Assembly: GCF_041020765.1 (NCBI RefSeq)
Contig: NZ_JBEUEJ010000005.1
DNA length: 64,000 nt
From: Kineococcus terrestris
GTDB taxonomy: Bacteria > Actinomycetota > Actinomycetes > Actinomycetales > Kineococcaceae
Reading direction: 5' to 3' (one strand)
Shown here: positions 1-9,544 of the stretch, one piece after another
How the letters are laid out: every line of letters begins with the position of its first letter
Position numbering within the stretch: the stretch's first letter is position 1
Translations under genes and position numbers: made by a program
The notes under the pieces: model-generated
The model's input: the letters and a program-made list of their open reading frames with translations, nothing else
The model's database searches: none
Told to the model about the DNA's origin: nothing

Positions 1-864
1 GGAGACCTCCCCGACGACCAGGCCGGCGCGCCCGCCGGGGGTCAGCAGGACGACGGCGGCGCTGTCGCCGGAGAACCCGTTGACGACGTACAGGAACGGC
101 CCGCGCAGCACGAGGCCGTCGCCGCTGGTCAGGTCCCGCCCGCCCACGGGGACGCGGACGCTGGCCCCGGTGGCGGGGTCGACGCGGAACAGGTCTCCCG
201 TGCTGCTCTGCGTCACCAGCAGCTGGCCGGTGGGCAGGGCGCGGATCCCGTTGGCGTTGAACCCCTCGCCGTAGACGAGGTCGCCGGTGATGGGCAGGGT
301 CCGGGCGCCGTCGGGTCCGGGCAGCTCCCCGCCGGGGCCGAGGGGGACCACGACGAGCCGCTGCACGGCGGAGTCGGTGACGAGCACCGCGTCGCGGGTG
401 ACCTCGACGTCGTTGAGGAACCCGCTGCCCGGCACCAGCCAGCGCCCCAGCTCCTCGCCGGTCGTGCCGTCGTAGGCGGTGACGGCGCCGGTGGCACCGC
501 CGGCGACCCACAGCCGGTCGGCCCCCTCCTCGTAGCGCATCCCGACCGCGACGCGGCCCTCGACGCCGGGCACGAACGGGGTGGTGACGCCCGTGCGCAG
601 GTTGCCGCGCACGACGCTGCCGTCGGCGCGCGAGCCGGCGTAGAACGTGGTGCCCGGGCCCTCGGCGATCCCCTCGGGCAGGGACCCGGTGGGCAGCGGC
701 ACGGTGGCGGGGAACGGGCGCCCGGCGGGCGGGCCGGCGAGCGGGGTGGCGCCGGCTGCCGCCGGTGCGGGGGAGGCCGGTGCCGCGGCGGCGGTCCCGG
801 GGGCGGCCAGCAGGAGGGCGGCTGCGGCCGCGACGGCGGCGGCGCGTCGCGCGGGAGGGGTCAT
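1..864 (-). CDS. Secreted SMP-30/NHL-type beta-propeller protein (3' end outside window)
   Basis: The frame is open from an ATG at 864 down to the window edge, giving at least 288 residues, so the C-terminus is missing. The N-terminus is a clear export signal: an Arg pair near residue 6, a long Ala/Leu stretch and an AAAAPA-type cleavage region near residue 28. The mature part has repeated blade-like stretches such as LPEGIAEGPGTTFYAGS, GYG/VYGEGFNANGIRALP and DLFRVDPATG, as in SMP-30/gluconolactonase-like and NHL/YncE-type propellers. Substrate cannot be inferred and no catalytic residues could be assigned. The ATG lies 6 nt behind a TACCGT box with no ribosome-binding site, suggesting a leaderless transcript. 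Confidence 0.7.
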   Translation of the reverse strand, partial: MTPPARRAAAVAAAAALLLAAPGTAAAAPASPAPAAAGATPLAGPPAGRPFPATVPLPTGSLPEGIAEGPGTTFYAGSRADGSVVRGNLRTGVTTPFVPGVEGRVAVGMRYEEGADRLWVAGGATGAVTAYDGTTGEELGRWLVPGSGFLNDVEVTRDAVLVTDSAVQRLVVVPLGPGGELPGPDGARTLPITGDLVYGEGFNANGIRALPTGQLLVTQSSTGDLFRVDPATGASVRVPVGGRDLTSGDGLVLRGPFLYVVNGFSGDSAAVVLLTPGGRAGLVVGEVS

Positions 865-870
865 GTCCGC

Positions 871-876
871 ACGGTA
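871..876 (-). promoter_or_regulatory. Leaderless -10 box TACCGT of the propeller gene
   Basis: On the minus strand TACCGT is followed by exactly six bases and then the ATG at 864. The same spacing recurs before many genes in this window. No Shine-Dalgarno sequence precedes the ATG, so transcription probably starts at the initiation codon. Confidence 0.45.
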
Positions 877-986
877 GGCGCGTGAGCGCGCAGCGCCACT
901 CGATCACGGGGAACCCCGTTGACCGCGGTGGTGGCGCCGAGCACGATCACCGGGTGGACCGCTCAGCGTCGCGCCGCAGGGAGCTC

Positions 987-1547
987 GTGTACTACGTGGC
1001 CGTCAGCCTCGACGGGTTCATCGCCGCCCCGGACGGCTCGGCCGACGCCTTCCCCGTGGAGGGGGACCACATGGAGCTCGTGGTCGGCGAGTACACCGAC
1101 GCGCTGCCCGGGCACGTGCAGCGCGCCCTGGGCGTGCGGGCCGACCTGTCGCGCTTCGACACCGTCGTCATGGGCTGGGGCACGTACACCCCCGCGCTGG
1201 CGGTGGGGATCGACAGCCCGTACCCGCACCTGCGCCAGTACGTCGTCGGCTCCCCGGGGCGCCGCACGGGCGCGGACGTGACGCTCGTGCAGGACCCGGT
1301 CGCGCTGGTGCGCGCCCTGAAGGGGGAGCAGGGCGGCTCGGACGTCTACCTGGCCGGCGGCGGTGAGCTGGCCGGGTCCCTGCTGGAGGAGGTGGACCGC
1401 CTGGTGCTGAAGGTGAACCCGCTGCTGCTGGGGGACGGGGTCCCGCTGTTCGGGCGGCGGGGACCGCGCACGACCCACCTGGAGGTCCTGGACCGGCGCC
1501 TCTTCGCCTCGGGCGTCACGGTCGTCGAGGCGCGCCCGCGGCGCTGA
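987..1547 (+). CDS. Dihydrofolate reductase family protein (RibD C-terminal fold)
   Basis: A 186-aa protein of the DHFR/RibD-C superfamily of NAD(P)H-dependent reductases. It opens with VYYVAVSLDGFIAAPDGS, the hallmark start of these stand-alone proteins. It also has VVMGWGTY near residue 60 and the nucleotide-binding DVYLAGGGELAGSL around residues 120-135, followed by the terminal PLLLGDGVPLF segment. The physiological substrate is unknown; these are generally not the housekeeping folate enzyme. GTG at 987 is preferred because AGGGAG at 977-982 precedes it; an in-frame GTG at 954 would add 11 residues but has no visible ribosome-binding site. It is convergent with the symporter gene downstream. 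Confidence 0.8.
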   Translation: MYYVAVSLDGFIAAPDGSADAFPVEGDHMELVVGEYTDALPGHVQRALGVRADLSRFDTVVMGWGTYTPALAVGIDSPYPHLRQYVVGSPGRRTGADVTLVQDPVALVRALKGEQGGSDVYLAGGGELAGSLLEEVDRLVLKVNPLLLGDGVPLFGRRGPRTTHLEVLDRRLFASGVTVVEARPRR

Positions 1548-1562
1548 GCGCCCCGGACGCGG

Positions 1563-1598
1563 CGGGACCCGCCGCGCCGGTCGGCGCGACGGGTCCCG
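1563..1598. terminator. Bidirectional hairpin between convergent genes
   Basis: Arms 1563-1578 and 1583-1598 pair over 16 positions with one mismatch (1572/1589) around a GGTC loop. It sits between the reductase stop and the symporter stop. There is no U tract on either side, which is common in high-GC actinobacteria. Confidence 0.6.
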
Positions 1599-1620
1599 GA
1601 GACGTGCGGTGGGGGAGCGG

Positions 1621-2949
1621 TCAGACCGCGACGGTCTCCTTCGTCGTCTCCTCCACGGGGCGGCGCGAGCGGTAGCGCTCCAGGTCGAGGATGCCCTCGC
1701 GCTTGGCGACGATCGTCGGCACGAGCGCCTGCCCGGCGACGTTCACCGCGGTGCGGCCCATGTCGAGGATCGGGTCGATCGCCAGCAGCAGGCCGACCCC
1801 GGCCAGCGGCAGGCCCAGCGTCGACAGGGTCAGCGTGAGCATGACGGTGGCGCCCGTCAGGCCCGCGGTGGCGGCCGAGCCCACGACGGACACGAAGGCG
1901 ATGAGCAGGTAGTCGGTCACCGACAGGTCCACGCCGAAGAACCCGGCGACGAAGATCGCTGCGAGCGCCGGGTAGATCGCCGCGCAGCCGTCCATCTTCG
2001 TCGTCGCGCCCAGCGGCACGGCGAACGAGGCGTACGAGCGCGGCACGCCGAGGTTCTCCTCGGTGACCCGCTGCGTCACCGGCAGGGTGCCGATGGAGGA
2101 GCGGGAGACGAACGCCAGCTGGATCGCCGGCCAGGCGCCGGCGAAGAACCGCCCGACGGGCAGGCCGTGCAGGCGCAGCAGCACCGGGTACAGGACGAAC
2201 AGGACGATCGCCAGGCCGACGTAGACGTCGGCGACGAACACGGCCAGCGGGCTCAGCGCGTCCCAGCCGTAGCTGGCGACGGCGCGCCCCAGCAGGCCGA
2301 CGGTGCCCAGCGGGGCCAGGCGGATGACCCACCACAGGATCGTCTGCACGACCGCGAGGGCGCTGCGCGAGAACGTCAGGAACGGCTCGGCCTTCTGGCC
2401 GACCTTGAGGGCGGCGACGCCGATCGCGATGGCGACGACGATCAGCTGCAGGACGTTGAAGCTCAGCGAGGTCGAGGCGGAGCCGTCCTCGACGGAGGTG
2501 GAGGCCTGCAGGCCGACGAGGTTGACCGGGACGATGCCCTGCAGGAAGTCCAGCCAGGAACCGGAGCGGCCCTCGAACGTCGCGGCGTCGGCCGAGACGG
2601 AGGTGCGGTTGCCGGGGTCGGTGACCAGCCCGATGGCCAGGCCGATGCCGACGGAGACGAGCGCGGTGACCGCGAACCACAGCAGCGTCTGCCAGGCCAG
2701 GCGGGCGGCGTTGGTGACCTCGCGCAGGTTGGCGATCGAGGTGACGATCGCCAGGAGCACGAGGGGCGGGACGAGCGTGCGCAGCAGCGTCACGAACGTC
2801 GAGCCGATGGTGTCGAGGGTGGTGGTCAGCCAGTTCGGGTCGTCGGCCGTGCCGCCCATCGAGCGGGCGAGGGCGCCGAGGACGACGCCGAGGACGAGAC
2901 CGATGAGGACCTGGACGCCGAACGGCGTCCTGCGCAGGGCGCGGATCAT
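1621..2949 (-). CDS. Dicarboxylate/amino acid:cation symporter (DAACS, GltP/DctA type)
   Basis: A 442-aa integral membrane protein with the full length of DAACS transporters, which couple uptake of C4-dicarboxylates, glutamate/aspartate or cystine to H+ or Na+. It has hydrophobic segments throughout, a SRSSIGTLPVT segment near residue 285 (serine-rich re-entrant loop), PLGATTKMDGCAAIYPALAAIF near 325 (the family's NMDGT-like motif, here KMDGC) and a VGSAATAGLTGATVML motif near 365. The C-terminal tail is short and polar. A 26-codon leader ORF lies 54 bp upstream, implying attenuation-type control. Substrate is not determined; the leader context makes an amino acid or sulfur amino acid plausible. 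Confidence 0.88.
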   Translation of the reverse strand: MIRALRRTPFGVQVLIGLVLGVVLGALARSMGGTADDPNWLTTTLDTIGSTFVTLLRTLVPPLVLLAIVTSIANLREVTNAARLAWQTLLWFAVTALVSVGIGLAIGLVTDPGNRTSVSADAATFEGRSGSWLDFLQGIVPVNLVGLQASTSVEDGSASTSLSFNVLQLIVVAIAIGVAALKVGQKAEPFLTFSRSALAVVQTILWWVIRLAPLGTVGLLGRAVASYGWDALSPLAVFVADVYVGLAIVLFVLYPVLLRLHGLPVGRFFAGAWPAIQLAFVSRSSIGTLPVTQRVTEENLGVPRSYASFAVPLGATTKMDGCAAIYPALAAIFVAGFFGVDLSVTDYLLIAFVSVVGSAATAGLTGATVMLTLTLSTLGLPLAGVGLLLAIDPILDMGRTAVNVAGQALVPTIVAKREGILDLERYRSRRPVEETTKETVAV

Positions 2950-3003
2950 GGAGGGACCTTCGGGGGAGGAGGGGTGAGCTGACGGACCGGTGCGCTGGCC
3001 CCC

Positions 3004-3084
3004 CTATCGGGAGCTCGCCGTCCGCCCGAGGTCGATGTGGCGCCGCTGGGTGAACAGCCAGCCCGCGCTCGTCGTCGTGTCCAT
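3004..3084 (-). CDS. RRHIDL-type putative leader peptide upstream of the symporter
   Basis: A 26-codon ORF from ATG 3084 to TAG 3004-3006, ending in WLFTQRRHIDLGRTASSR. The core TRRRHIDLxRVSS is the signature of short actinobacterial peptides usually annotated as putative leader peptide and found ahead of amino acid, sulfur or transporter genes. Those peptides often end in SALCR with a Cys; here the end is TASSR without Cys. The ORF lies between the SDR gene and the symporter, on the same strand as both. A CATTGT -10-like box ends about 10 nt before the ATG. A cis-regulatory role on the symporter is inference from family and position. Confidence 0.65.
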   Translation of the reverse strand: MDTTTSAGWLFTQRRHIDLGRTASSR

Positions 3085-3149
3085 GCCTGAGGACACAATG
3101 CCAGCGCGGGCCGGCTTCTTCCCAATCCGGCGGTCCTGCCGGCGGCGGC

Positions 3150-3923
3150 TCAGAAGAGCGTGTAGCCGCCGTCGGTGACGACCACCGAGCCGGTGGAGAA
3201 CGACGAGGCGTCCGAGGCCAGATAGACGACGGTGGCGGCGATCTCGTCCGGGGTGGCGTAGCGCTGCATGGGCGCGTCCTCGATCCACATGCGCCGGAAG
3301 CGCGGCTCGTCCACGGGCGCCATCTCCGTCTTGACGTAGCCGGGGGCGACGGCGTTGACGCGGATGCCCAGCGGCGCCCACTCCGCGGCCAGCGACCTCG
3401 TCAGCTGGTGCACGGCCGCCTTGGAGGCGTTGTACGCCGGTTGCATCTGCGGGCGGTTGACGATCGAGGCGCTGATCGAGCCGATGTTGACGATGCTGCC
3501 GCCGCCGTTCGCGGCCATCCAGCGCGCCGCGACCTGGCTGGGCAGCCACACGCCCTTGACGTTGGTCGTCATCACCTCCTCGTACTCGTCGTCGGTGACC
3601 TCCAGGGCGGGCCGGTGCACGCAGGCCCCGGCGTTGTTGACGAGGACGTGCAGGCCGCCGAGCTCGGCGGTGGTGCGCTCGACGGCGGCCTCCACCTCGG
3701 CGCGGGAGGTGACGTCCAGGCGCAGGCCGAGGGTCCGCCGGCCCGTCGAGTCGGCGATCTCCCGCGCCGCGGCGACGGAGCGGGCCTCGTCGCGGGCGGC
3801 GACGACGACGTCCGCGCCGGCCTCGGCGAGCGCCTGCGCGAACGCCCGGCCGAGCCCGCGGTACCCGCCGGTGACCAGGGCGGTGCGCCCGGCGAGGGAG
3901 AAGCGGTCCAGGACCCCGCTCAC
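3150..3923 (-). CDS. SDR family NAD(P)-dependent oxidoreductase
   Basis: A 257-aa classical short-chain dehydrogenase. It shows the Rossmann glycine motif TGGYRGLGRAF (residues 17-27), LVNNAG near 96, the catalytic SxxxxxxxxxxxYxxxK (YNASK near 165) and the C-terminal GSVVVTDGGYTLF. It is full length. The GTG start at 3923 overlaps the stop of the polyol dehydrogenase gene by 4 bp (GTGA), so the two are translationally coupled. Next to a sorbitol/xylitol-type dehydrogenase and an arabinanase, a role in sugar or polyol oxidation such as a gluconate-5-dehydrogenase-like step is plausible but not proven. Confidence 0.88.
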   Translation of the reverse strand: MSGVLDRFSLAGRTALVTGGYRGLGRAFAQALAEAGADVVVAARDEARSVAAAREIADSTGRRTLGLRLDVTSRAEVEAAVERTTAELGGLHVLVNNAGACVHRPALEVTDDEYEEVMTTNVKGVWLPSQVAARWMAANGGGSIVNIGSISASIVNRPQMQPAYNASKAAVHQLTRSLAAEWAPLGIRVNAVAPGYVKTEMAPVDEPRFRRMWIEDAPMQRYATPDEIAATVVYLASDASSFSTGSVVVTDGGYTLF

Positions 3924-5005
3924 GCGGCGCCGCCCGCGCTCGCGGTCGCGCTCGTGGTCGTGGGGTGCACGACGACGACGGCCTTCATGCTCAGCGGGTC
4001 GGAGTCGGCGTTCAGCGCCTCCTCCACCTGCTCCAGGGTGTACCGGTGGGTGACCATGTCGTCCAGGTGCACGGCGCCGGACGTGGTCAGCGCGATGCCG
4101 CGCGGCCAGGTGTCGACGTAGCGGAACACCCCGGTGAGGGTGATCTCGCGGCTGGCGACCAGCGACACGGGGACCGGCATCTCGTCCGCGCCCATGCCGA
4201 CGAGGACGGCGGTGCCGCCGGGGCGCACCGAGCGGATCCCGGACAGCACGGCGGGGGTGGCGCCGGTGCAGTCGACGAACGCGTCGGCGCGCATCCCGGC
4301 CAGCTCCTCGGCGTCGGCGACGGGGTGCAGGGCGCGGGTGGCGCCGAAGGAGGTGATGCGCTCGCGGCGCGAGTCGACGAAGTCGGTGACGACGACGTCG
4401 GTGGCGCCCCGCGCCCGCACGGCCTGGGCGACCATCGCGCCGATCGGCCCGGCGCCGGCGACGAGGACCTGGTCGCCGGGGCCGACCTGCGCCTTGTGCG
4501 CGGCCCAGATGCCCACCGACAGCGGTTCCAGCAGGGCCGCGGACTCGTCGGACAGGCTGTCCGGCACCGCGAACGCCATGTCGGCGGGGGCGGTCACGTA
4601 CTCGCAGAACGTCCCGTCGACGGGCGGGGTGGCGTAGAACTCCATGAACGGGCAGAGGTTGAACCGGCCGGTCTTGCAGGCGCGGCACTGCCGGCACGGG
4701 CGCTGCGGGTCGACGGCGACGCGCTCGCCCACGCGGGCCGCGTCGACGCCCTCGCCGACGGCGACGACCTGGCCGGAGACCTCGTGGCCGAGCACGAGGG
4801 GCTCGCGGACGACGAAGTCGCCGATCGCCCCGTGCTGGTAGTAGTGCACGTCCGAGCCGCACACGCCGACCGCGGCGACGCGGACCAGCACCTCCCCGGG
4901 CCGCGGCCGCGGCACCGGCCGCTCCTGCAGCTCGATCACGCCCTTCTCGACCAGGACGCTGGCCCTCATCGTCGCGGGGACGTCCGGGACGGCTCGATCG
5001 CTCAC
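3920..5005 (-). CDS. Zinc-dependent polyol dehydrogenase (sorbitol/xylitol dehydrogenase type)
   Basis: A 361-aa medium-chain dehydrogenase. It has CGSDVHYYQHG (catalytic zinc Cys, with the HYY signature of polyol dehydrogenases), GHEVSG near residue 75, the structural-zinc cysteines CRQCRACKTGRFNLC around 107-121, and the cofactor motif GAGPIGAM near 187. It likely oxidises a polyol to a ketose with NAD+. GTG at 5005 is chosen because AAGGAG lies 7 nt upstream; ATG 4969 is an internal alternative without a ribosome-binding site. It is the first gene of a two-gene operon with the SDR, divergent from the arabinanase. Confidence 0.87.
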   Translation of the reverse strand: MSDRAVPDVPATMRASVLVEKGVIELQERPVPRPRPGEVLVRVAAVGVCGSDVHYYQHGAIGDFVVREPLVLGHEVSGQVVAVGEGVDAARVGERVAVDPQRPCRQCRACKTGRFNLCPFMEFYATPPVDGTFCEYVTAPADMAFAVPDSLSDESAALLEPLSVGIWAAHKAQVGPGDQVLVAGAGPIGAMVAQAVRARGATDVVVTDFVDSRRERITSFGATRALHPVADAEELAGMRADAFVDCTGATPAVLSGIRSVRPGGTAVLVGMGADEMPVPVSLVASREITLTGVFRYVDTWPRGIALTTSGAVHLDDMVTHRYTLEQVEEALNADSDPLSMKAVVVVHPTTTSATASAGGAA

Positions 5006-5093
5006 TGTCGCTCTCCTTCGTGCGTGCTCGTGCGCGGGGTGGTGCGCCGGACCAGGGTGCCCGCTGGTGGTCGCGCCGCCCAGCCTCCCCCCC

Positions 5094-5101
5094 TTGTACA
5101 A
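5094..5101. promoter_or_regulatory. Candidate operator TTGTACAA in the divergent sugar promoter region
   Basis: A perfect 8-bp palindrome within TTGTACAACGATGGAAG, an AT-rich island in an otherwise GC-saturated intergenic region. It lies between the polyol dehydrogenase start (5005) and the arabinanase start (5172). TTGTAC half-sites occur in arabinose-responsive operators of the AraR type, so a carbohydrate repressor site is possible. No regulator gene is adjacent. Confidence 0.3.
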
Positions 5102-5171
5102 CGATGGAAGTGTGAGGCAGGGTGGGGGCACCCCTCGCACCCCGGTGCGCTCGACGACGAGCGGAGGACCA

Positions 5172-6269
5172 GTGACGACCCGCACGACCACGACCCCTGC
5201 TGCGACCCCCACCACCCCCGGCGCGCGCCGGTCCCGGCTGCGCTGGACGACCGCGGCGGCGGCCGTGCTGGCCCTGCTGGCCGCCCCCGTCGGCGCCGAG
5301 GCCGCCGGGCACGGCGGCCCGCCGCTGACCGGCGAGCTGGCGATGACCGGCGACGTCGGGGACTACGTGGAGGGGGTCGTCGACGACCCCGTGCACGACC
5401 CGACGATCTTCTCCGACCGCGGCACCCACTACGTGTTCTCCACCGGGATCGCCGACCCCGACGACCCGGGCGGGATCTTCGTGCGCCGCTCCACCGGCAC
5501 GCTGGCCGGGCCGTGGGAGAGCGTGGGCGCGATCCCGCTGCCGGAGTGGACGCGCGCGTACGGCGTCGCGCACCTGTGGGCCCCGCACGTCGTCGAGCGC
5601 GCCGGCGTGTTCCACCTGTACTACTCGGCCTCCAGCTTCGGCACGAACCGCTCCGCCATCGGCCACGCCACCACCCGCACCCCGGGCGACCCGGGCAGCT
5701 GGGTGGACCACGGGCCGGTGCTCACGTCGGAACCCGGCGACGACTTCAACGCCATCGACCCCATGGTGTTCCGTGACGGCGGCACGTGGTTCATCGCCTA
5801 CGGCTCGTTCTGGTCCGGGATCCAGCTGCAGCGGCTGGAGGGCATGGACACCCCCGTCGGCGAGCGGATCCGCCTGGCCAGCAACGCCGAGGTCCCGCCC
5901 AACGCCATCGAGAACCCGCAGCTGTTCCAGCAGGGCCGCTGGTGGTACCTGACGACCGCGTGGGACCTGTGCTGCCGCGGCGCGGACAGCACGTACAAGA
6001 CCGTCGTGGGCCGCTCGACCAGCCCCACCGGTCCCTTCGTCGACCGCGACGGCACGCCGCTGACCGAGGGCGGCGGCGAGGTCCTGCTGGAGCGGCGCGG
6101 GAACCAGGCCGGGCCCGGCGCCCTGGACGTCGTGCGCGAACGCGGCCGCTGGTACGGCGTGCACCACTACTACGACGCGGACACCGGCGGGACCATCCGC
6201 ATGCAGGTGCGCGAGGTGGAGTTCCGCGACGGCTGGCCGTACTTCTCGTACGGGCCCGGGGACCGCTGA
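5172..6269 (+). CDS. Secreted arabinan endo-1,5-alpha-L-arabinosidase, glycoside hydrolase family 43
   Basis: A 365-aa exported enzyme expected to cut 1,5-alpha-arabinan. A signal peptide runs to about residue 42 (RRSRLRW, hydrophobic core, VGAEAAG). The five-bladed GH43 domain shows HDPTIF (catalytic-base Asp), WAPHVVERAGVFHLYYSASSFG, NAIDPMVF with the second Asp, GSFWSGIQL, AIENPQLFQ with the catalytic-acid Glu, and the LCCRGADSTYKTVVGRS stretch typical of arabinanases. It ends normally at FSYGPGDR. GTG at 5172 has GGAGG 4 nt before it. It is divergent from the polyol dehydrogenase operon, suggesting joint control of plant-polysaccharide use. Confidence 0.88.
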   Translation: MTTRTTTTPAATPTTPGARRSRLRWTTAAAAVLALLAAPVGAEAAGHGGPPLTGELAMTGDVGDYVEGVVDDPVHDPTIFSDRGTHYVFSTGIADPDDPGGIFVRRSTGTLAGPWESVGAIPLPEWTRAYGVAHLWAPHVVERAGVFHLYYSASSFGTNRSAIGHATTRTPGDPGSWVDHGPVLTSEPGDDFNAIDPMVFRDGGTWFIAYGSFWSGIQLQRLEGMDTPVGERIRLASNAEVPPNAIENPQLFQQGRWWYLTTAWDLCCRGADSTYKTVVGRSTSPTGPFVDRDGTPLTEGGGEVLLERRGNQAGPGALDVVRERGRWYGVHHYYDADTGGTIRMQVREVEFRDGWPYFSYGPGDR

Positions 6270-6280
6270 GGCGGTCGCGG

Positions 6281-6330
6281 GCGGAACCCGGAGGGCCGAG
6301 CGCGCAGGGGGTCAGCCCTCCGGGACCCGC
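6281..6330. terminator. Imperfect hairpin at the convergent arabinanase/methyltransferase ends
   Basis: Arms 6281-6296 and 6315-6330 pair over 16 bp with two mismatches; the inner 10 bp (6287-6296 with 6315-6324) are perfect. One arm lies inside the last codons of the methyltransferase, so it may serve both genes. Confidence 0.45.
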
Positions 6331-6965
6331 CCGGCGTGCACCTGCACGTGGCCGCGGCGGAACTCCCGCGCGCCGACGTCGGCCAGCTCCTCGCGCAGCG
6401 CCGTCCACGGCCGCGCCCGCACGTCGGAACCGCCCAGCGCGCACGCCGCCCGGGCCAGCGGGCGGGCCCACCCCTGCGGCAGTCCCAGGTCGACCAGGAC
6501 GACCCGCGCGCCGGGGCGCGCGCACGCCAGGGCGGTGGCCCACGCCGCCCGCCACGGGCGCATCAGCGACAGCGAGTAGGTGAACAGGACGGCGTCGGCG
6601 GCCGCGGACGCGCCGGGCCCGCCCAGCGCGGCCCGCAGGTCGGCGGGCGCGACGGTCGTGGCGTCGGCGCGCAGCAGCGTCACCTGCTGCCAGCGGTGCC
6701 GCGCGACCCGGCGGGCCGCCCGCCGCAGCATCGCGGGGCTGGCGTCCACCGCGACGACCCGTCCCGCCGGGCCCACGGCGGGGGCGAGCAGCGGCAGGTC
6801 CAGGCCCGTGCCGCAGCCGAGCAGGAGGACCCGCTCGCCGGGCGCCGGTGCCAGGGCGGCGATTCCCGCCAGTCGGCCCACCCGGTACAGGGGCCCCTCG
6901 CCGGACAGGACGTCGTACCCCGCGGCCAGCAGGCGGTAGCGGCCCAGGCCGCCGGCACGCTCCAC
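6312..6965 (-). CDS. Class I SAM-dependent methyltransferase
   Basis: A 217-aa Rossmann-fold methyltransferase. It has motif I LLLGCGTGLDLPLL near residue 48, the acidic VVAVDASPAMLRRA end of strand 2 near 72, a motif II region TVAPADLRAAL, and FTYSLSLMRPWR near 130 (the FTYSL position where small-molecule or lipid methyltransferases have the motif IV equivalent). Its target is unknown. The GTG at 6965 begins 8 nt after the hepT stop, so it is probably the third cistron of the mntA-hepT operon. The ribosome-binding sequence GGCGGAG abuts the start codon, consistent with coupling to hepT translation. Confidence 0.75.
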   Translation of the reverse strand: MERAGGLGRYRLLAAGYDVLSGEGPLYRVGRLAGIAALAPAPGERVLLLGCGTGLDLPLLAPAVGPAGRVVAVDASPAMLRRAARRVARHRWQQVTLLRADATTVAPADLRAALGGPGASAAADAVLFTYSLSLMRPWRAAWATALACARPGARVVLVDLGLPQGWARPLARAACALGGSDVRARPWTALREELADVGAREFRRGHVQVHAGRVPEG

Positions 6966-6973
6966 CTCCGCCG

Positions 6974-7411
6974 TCAGCCCGTCCGCTCCGCCAGCCAGCG
7001 GGCGACCTGCCGCACGAACGCCCGCAGGTCCCCGGCGGCAGCCGGCACGGCGGCCGCGACCCGGTCGAGGTCCGTGCGGGCGTACTCGTGCACCAGCAGG
7101 TTCCGCATCCCGACCGCGGCGACCAGCGAGGAGGCCAGCGCGGGCTCGACGACCCCCAGCTCACCTGCCGCGGCGACCGCCTCGCGGTAGGTCGTCGGGG
7201 TGCGCCCGTGCGCTCCGGCCACGTGGCTGCACACCGCGACGACCGTGTCGACGCTGTGGGTCAGCATCCGTTCCAGCGCCAGGCGGAACCACGTGTCGGT
7301 CCGCAGGCGCTCCGCCGTGACCGGGCCCGCGCCGTCGAGCGCGGCGAGCAGTTCCTCCAGCAGGCGCAGCTTCGCCTGCACCGTGTCCGGTTCCAGCTCG
7401 CGCGGGCTCAC
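6974..7411 (-). CDS. hepT: HepT-type ribonuclease toxin (DUF86)
   Basis: A 145-aa all-helical HEPN protein. It carries the RX4HXY catalytic signature as R103, H108 and Y110 (RNLLVHEY), which in the HepT family forms the RNase active site and contains the tyrosine AMPylated by the partner. The GTG start overlaps the mntA stop by 4 bp (GTGA 7408-7411), the usual tight coupling of these pairs, here with the antitoxin first. All key residues are intact, so it should be functional. Activity is inferred from the family. Confidence 0.82.
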   Translation of the reverse strand: MSPRELEPDTVQAKLRLLEELLAALDGAGPVTAERLRTDTWFRLALERMLTHSVDTVVAVCSHVAGAHGRTPTTYREAVAAAGELGVVEPALASSLVAAVGMRNLLVHEYARTDLDRVAAAVPAAAGDLRAFVRQVARWLAERTG

Positions 7412-7836
7412 GCCGACATCCTGCGCAGGTCGGCGGCGCGCATCCACGCGGTCTCGTAGAACTCCAGGGCCGCGGCCATCTGCCGGCGGGCGAACAGGCC
7501 TGGTTCGGCCTCGGCGAGCAGCCGCGCCCCCGTCAGCGCCCGGTGCCGGGCCGTCGGGGACGCGGCCGCCAGGTCCATCACGTCGACGCCGTCGAAACCC
7601 GTGAGGTCGACCAGGTCGCCGACCAGACCGAGCAGGTCGGGGGAGGAGCCGGCAGCGCCGGGAACCGGCGTCGGAGCGCCCAGCACGGCGACGTCGAGGT
7701 CCCGGGCCCGCGTCGGGTCGCGCGCGGCGCTGCCGAACAGCGTCAGCAGCCGCGCGCCCCGCCGCGCGGCGACCTCCTCGAGGCGGCCGTCCGCGGCCGC
7801 CCCGAGGAGCCTGCTCACCGCCGCGGTCGCGTCCAC
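7408..7836 (-). CDS. mntA: MntA-type nucleotidyltransferase antitoxin
   Basis: A 142-aa protein with a minimal nucleotidyltransferase domain: G35-S36 followed after nine residues by D46-L-D48 (GS-x9-DxD), then a helical C-terminus. In known MntA/HepT modules this enzyme transfers AMP from ATP to the HepT active-site tyrosine, neutralising it. The GTG at 7836 lies 6 nt behind TACGAT with no ribosome-binding site, so it is probably a leaderless first cistron. Neighbours are hepT (overlapping) and a methyltransferase downstream. Confidence 0.8.
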   Translation of the reverse strand: MDATAAVSRLLGAAADGRLEEVAARRGARLLTLFGSAARDPTRARDLDVAVLGAPTPVPGAAGSSPDLLGLVGDLVDLTGFDGVDVMDLAAASPTARHRALTGARLLAEAEPGLFARRQMAAALEFYETAWMRAADLRRMSA

Positions 7837-7842
7837 GCGGTG

Positions 7843-7848
7843 ATCGTA
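7843..7848 (-). promoter_or_regulatory. Leaderless -10 box TACGAT of the mntA-hepT operon
   Basis: TACGAT on the minus strand, then six bases, then GTG 7836. The promoter lies in the 25-bp gap after pgi, so the toxin-antitoxin operon has its own transcription start. Confidence 0.45.
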
Positions 7849-7861
7849 GGCCGGACCGCGC

Positions 7862-9544
<1,683 letters not shown>

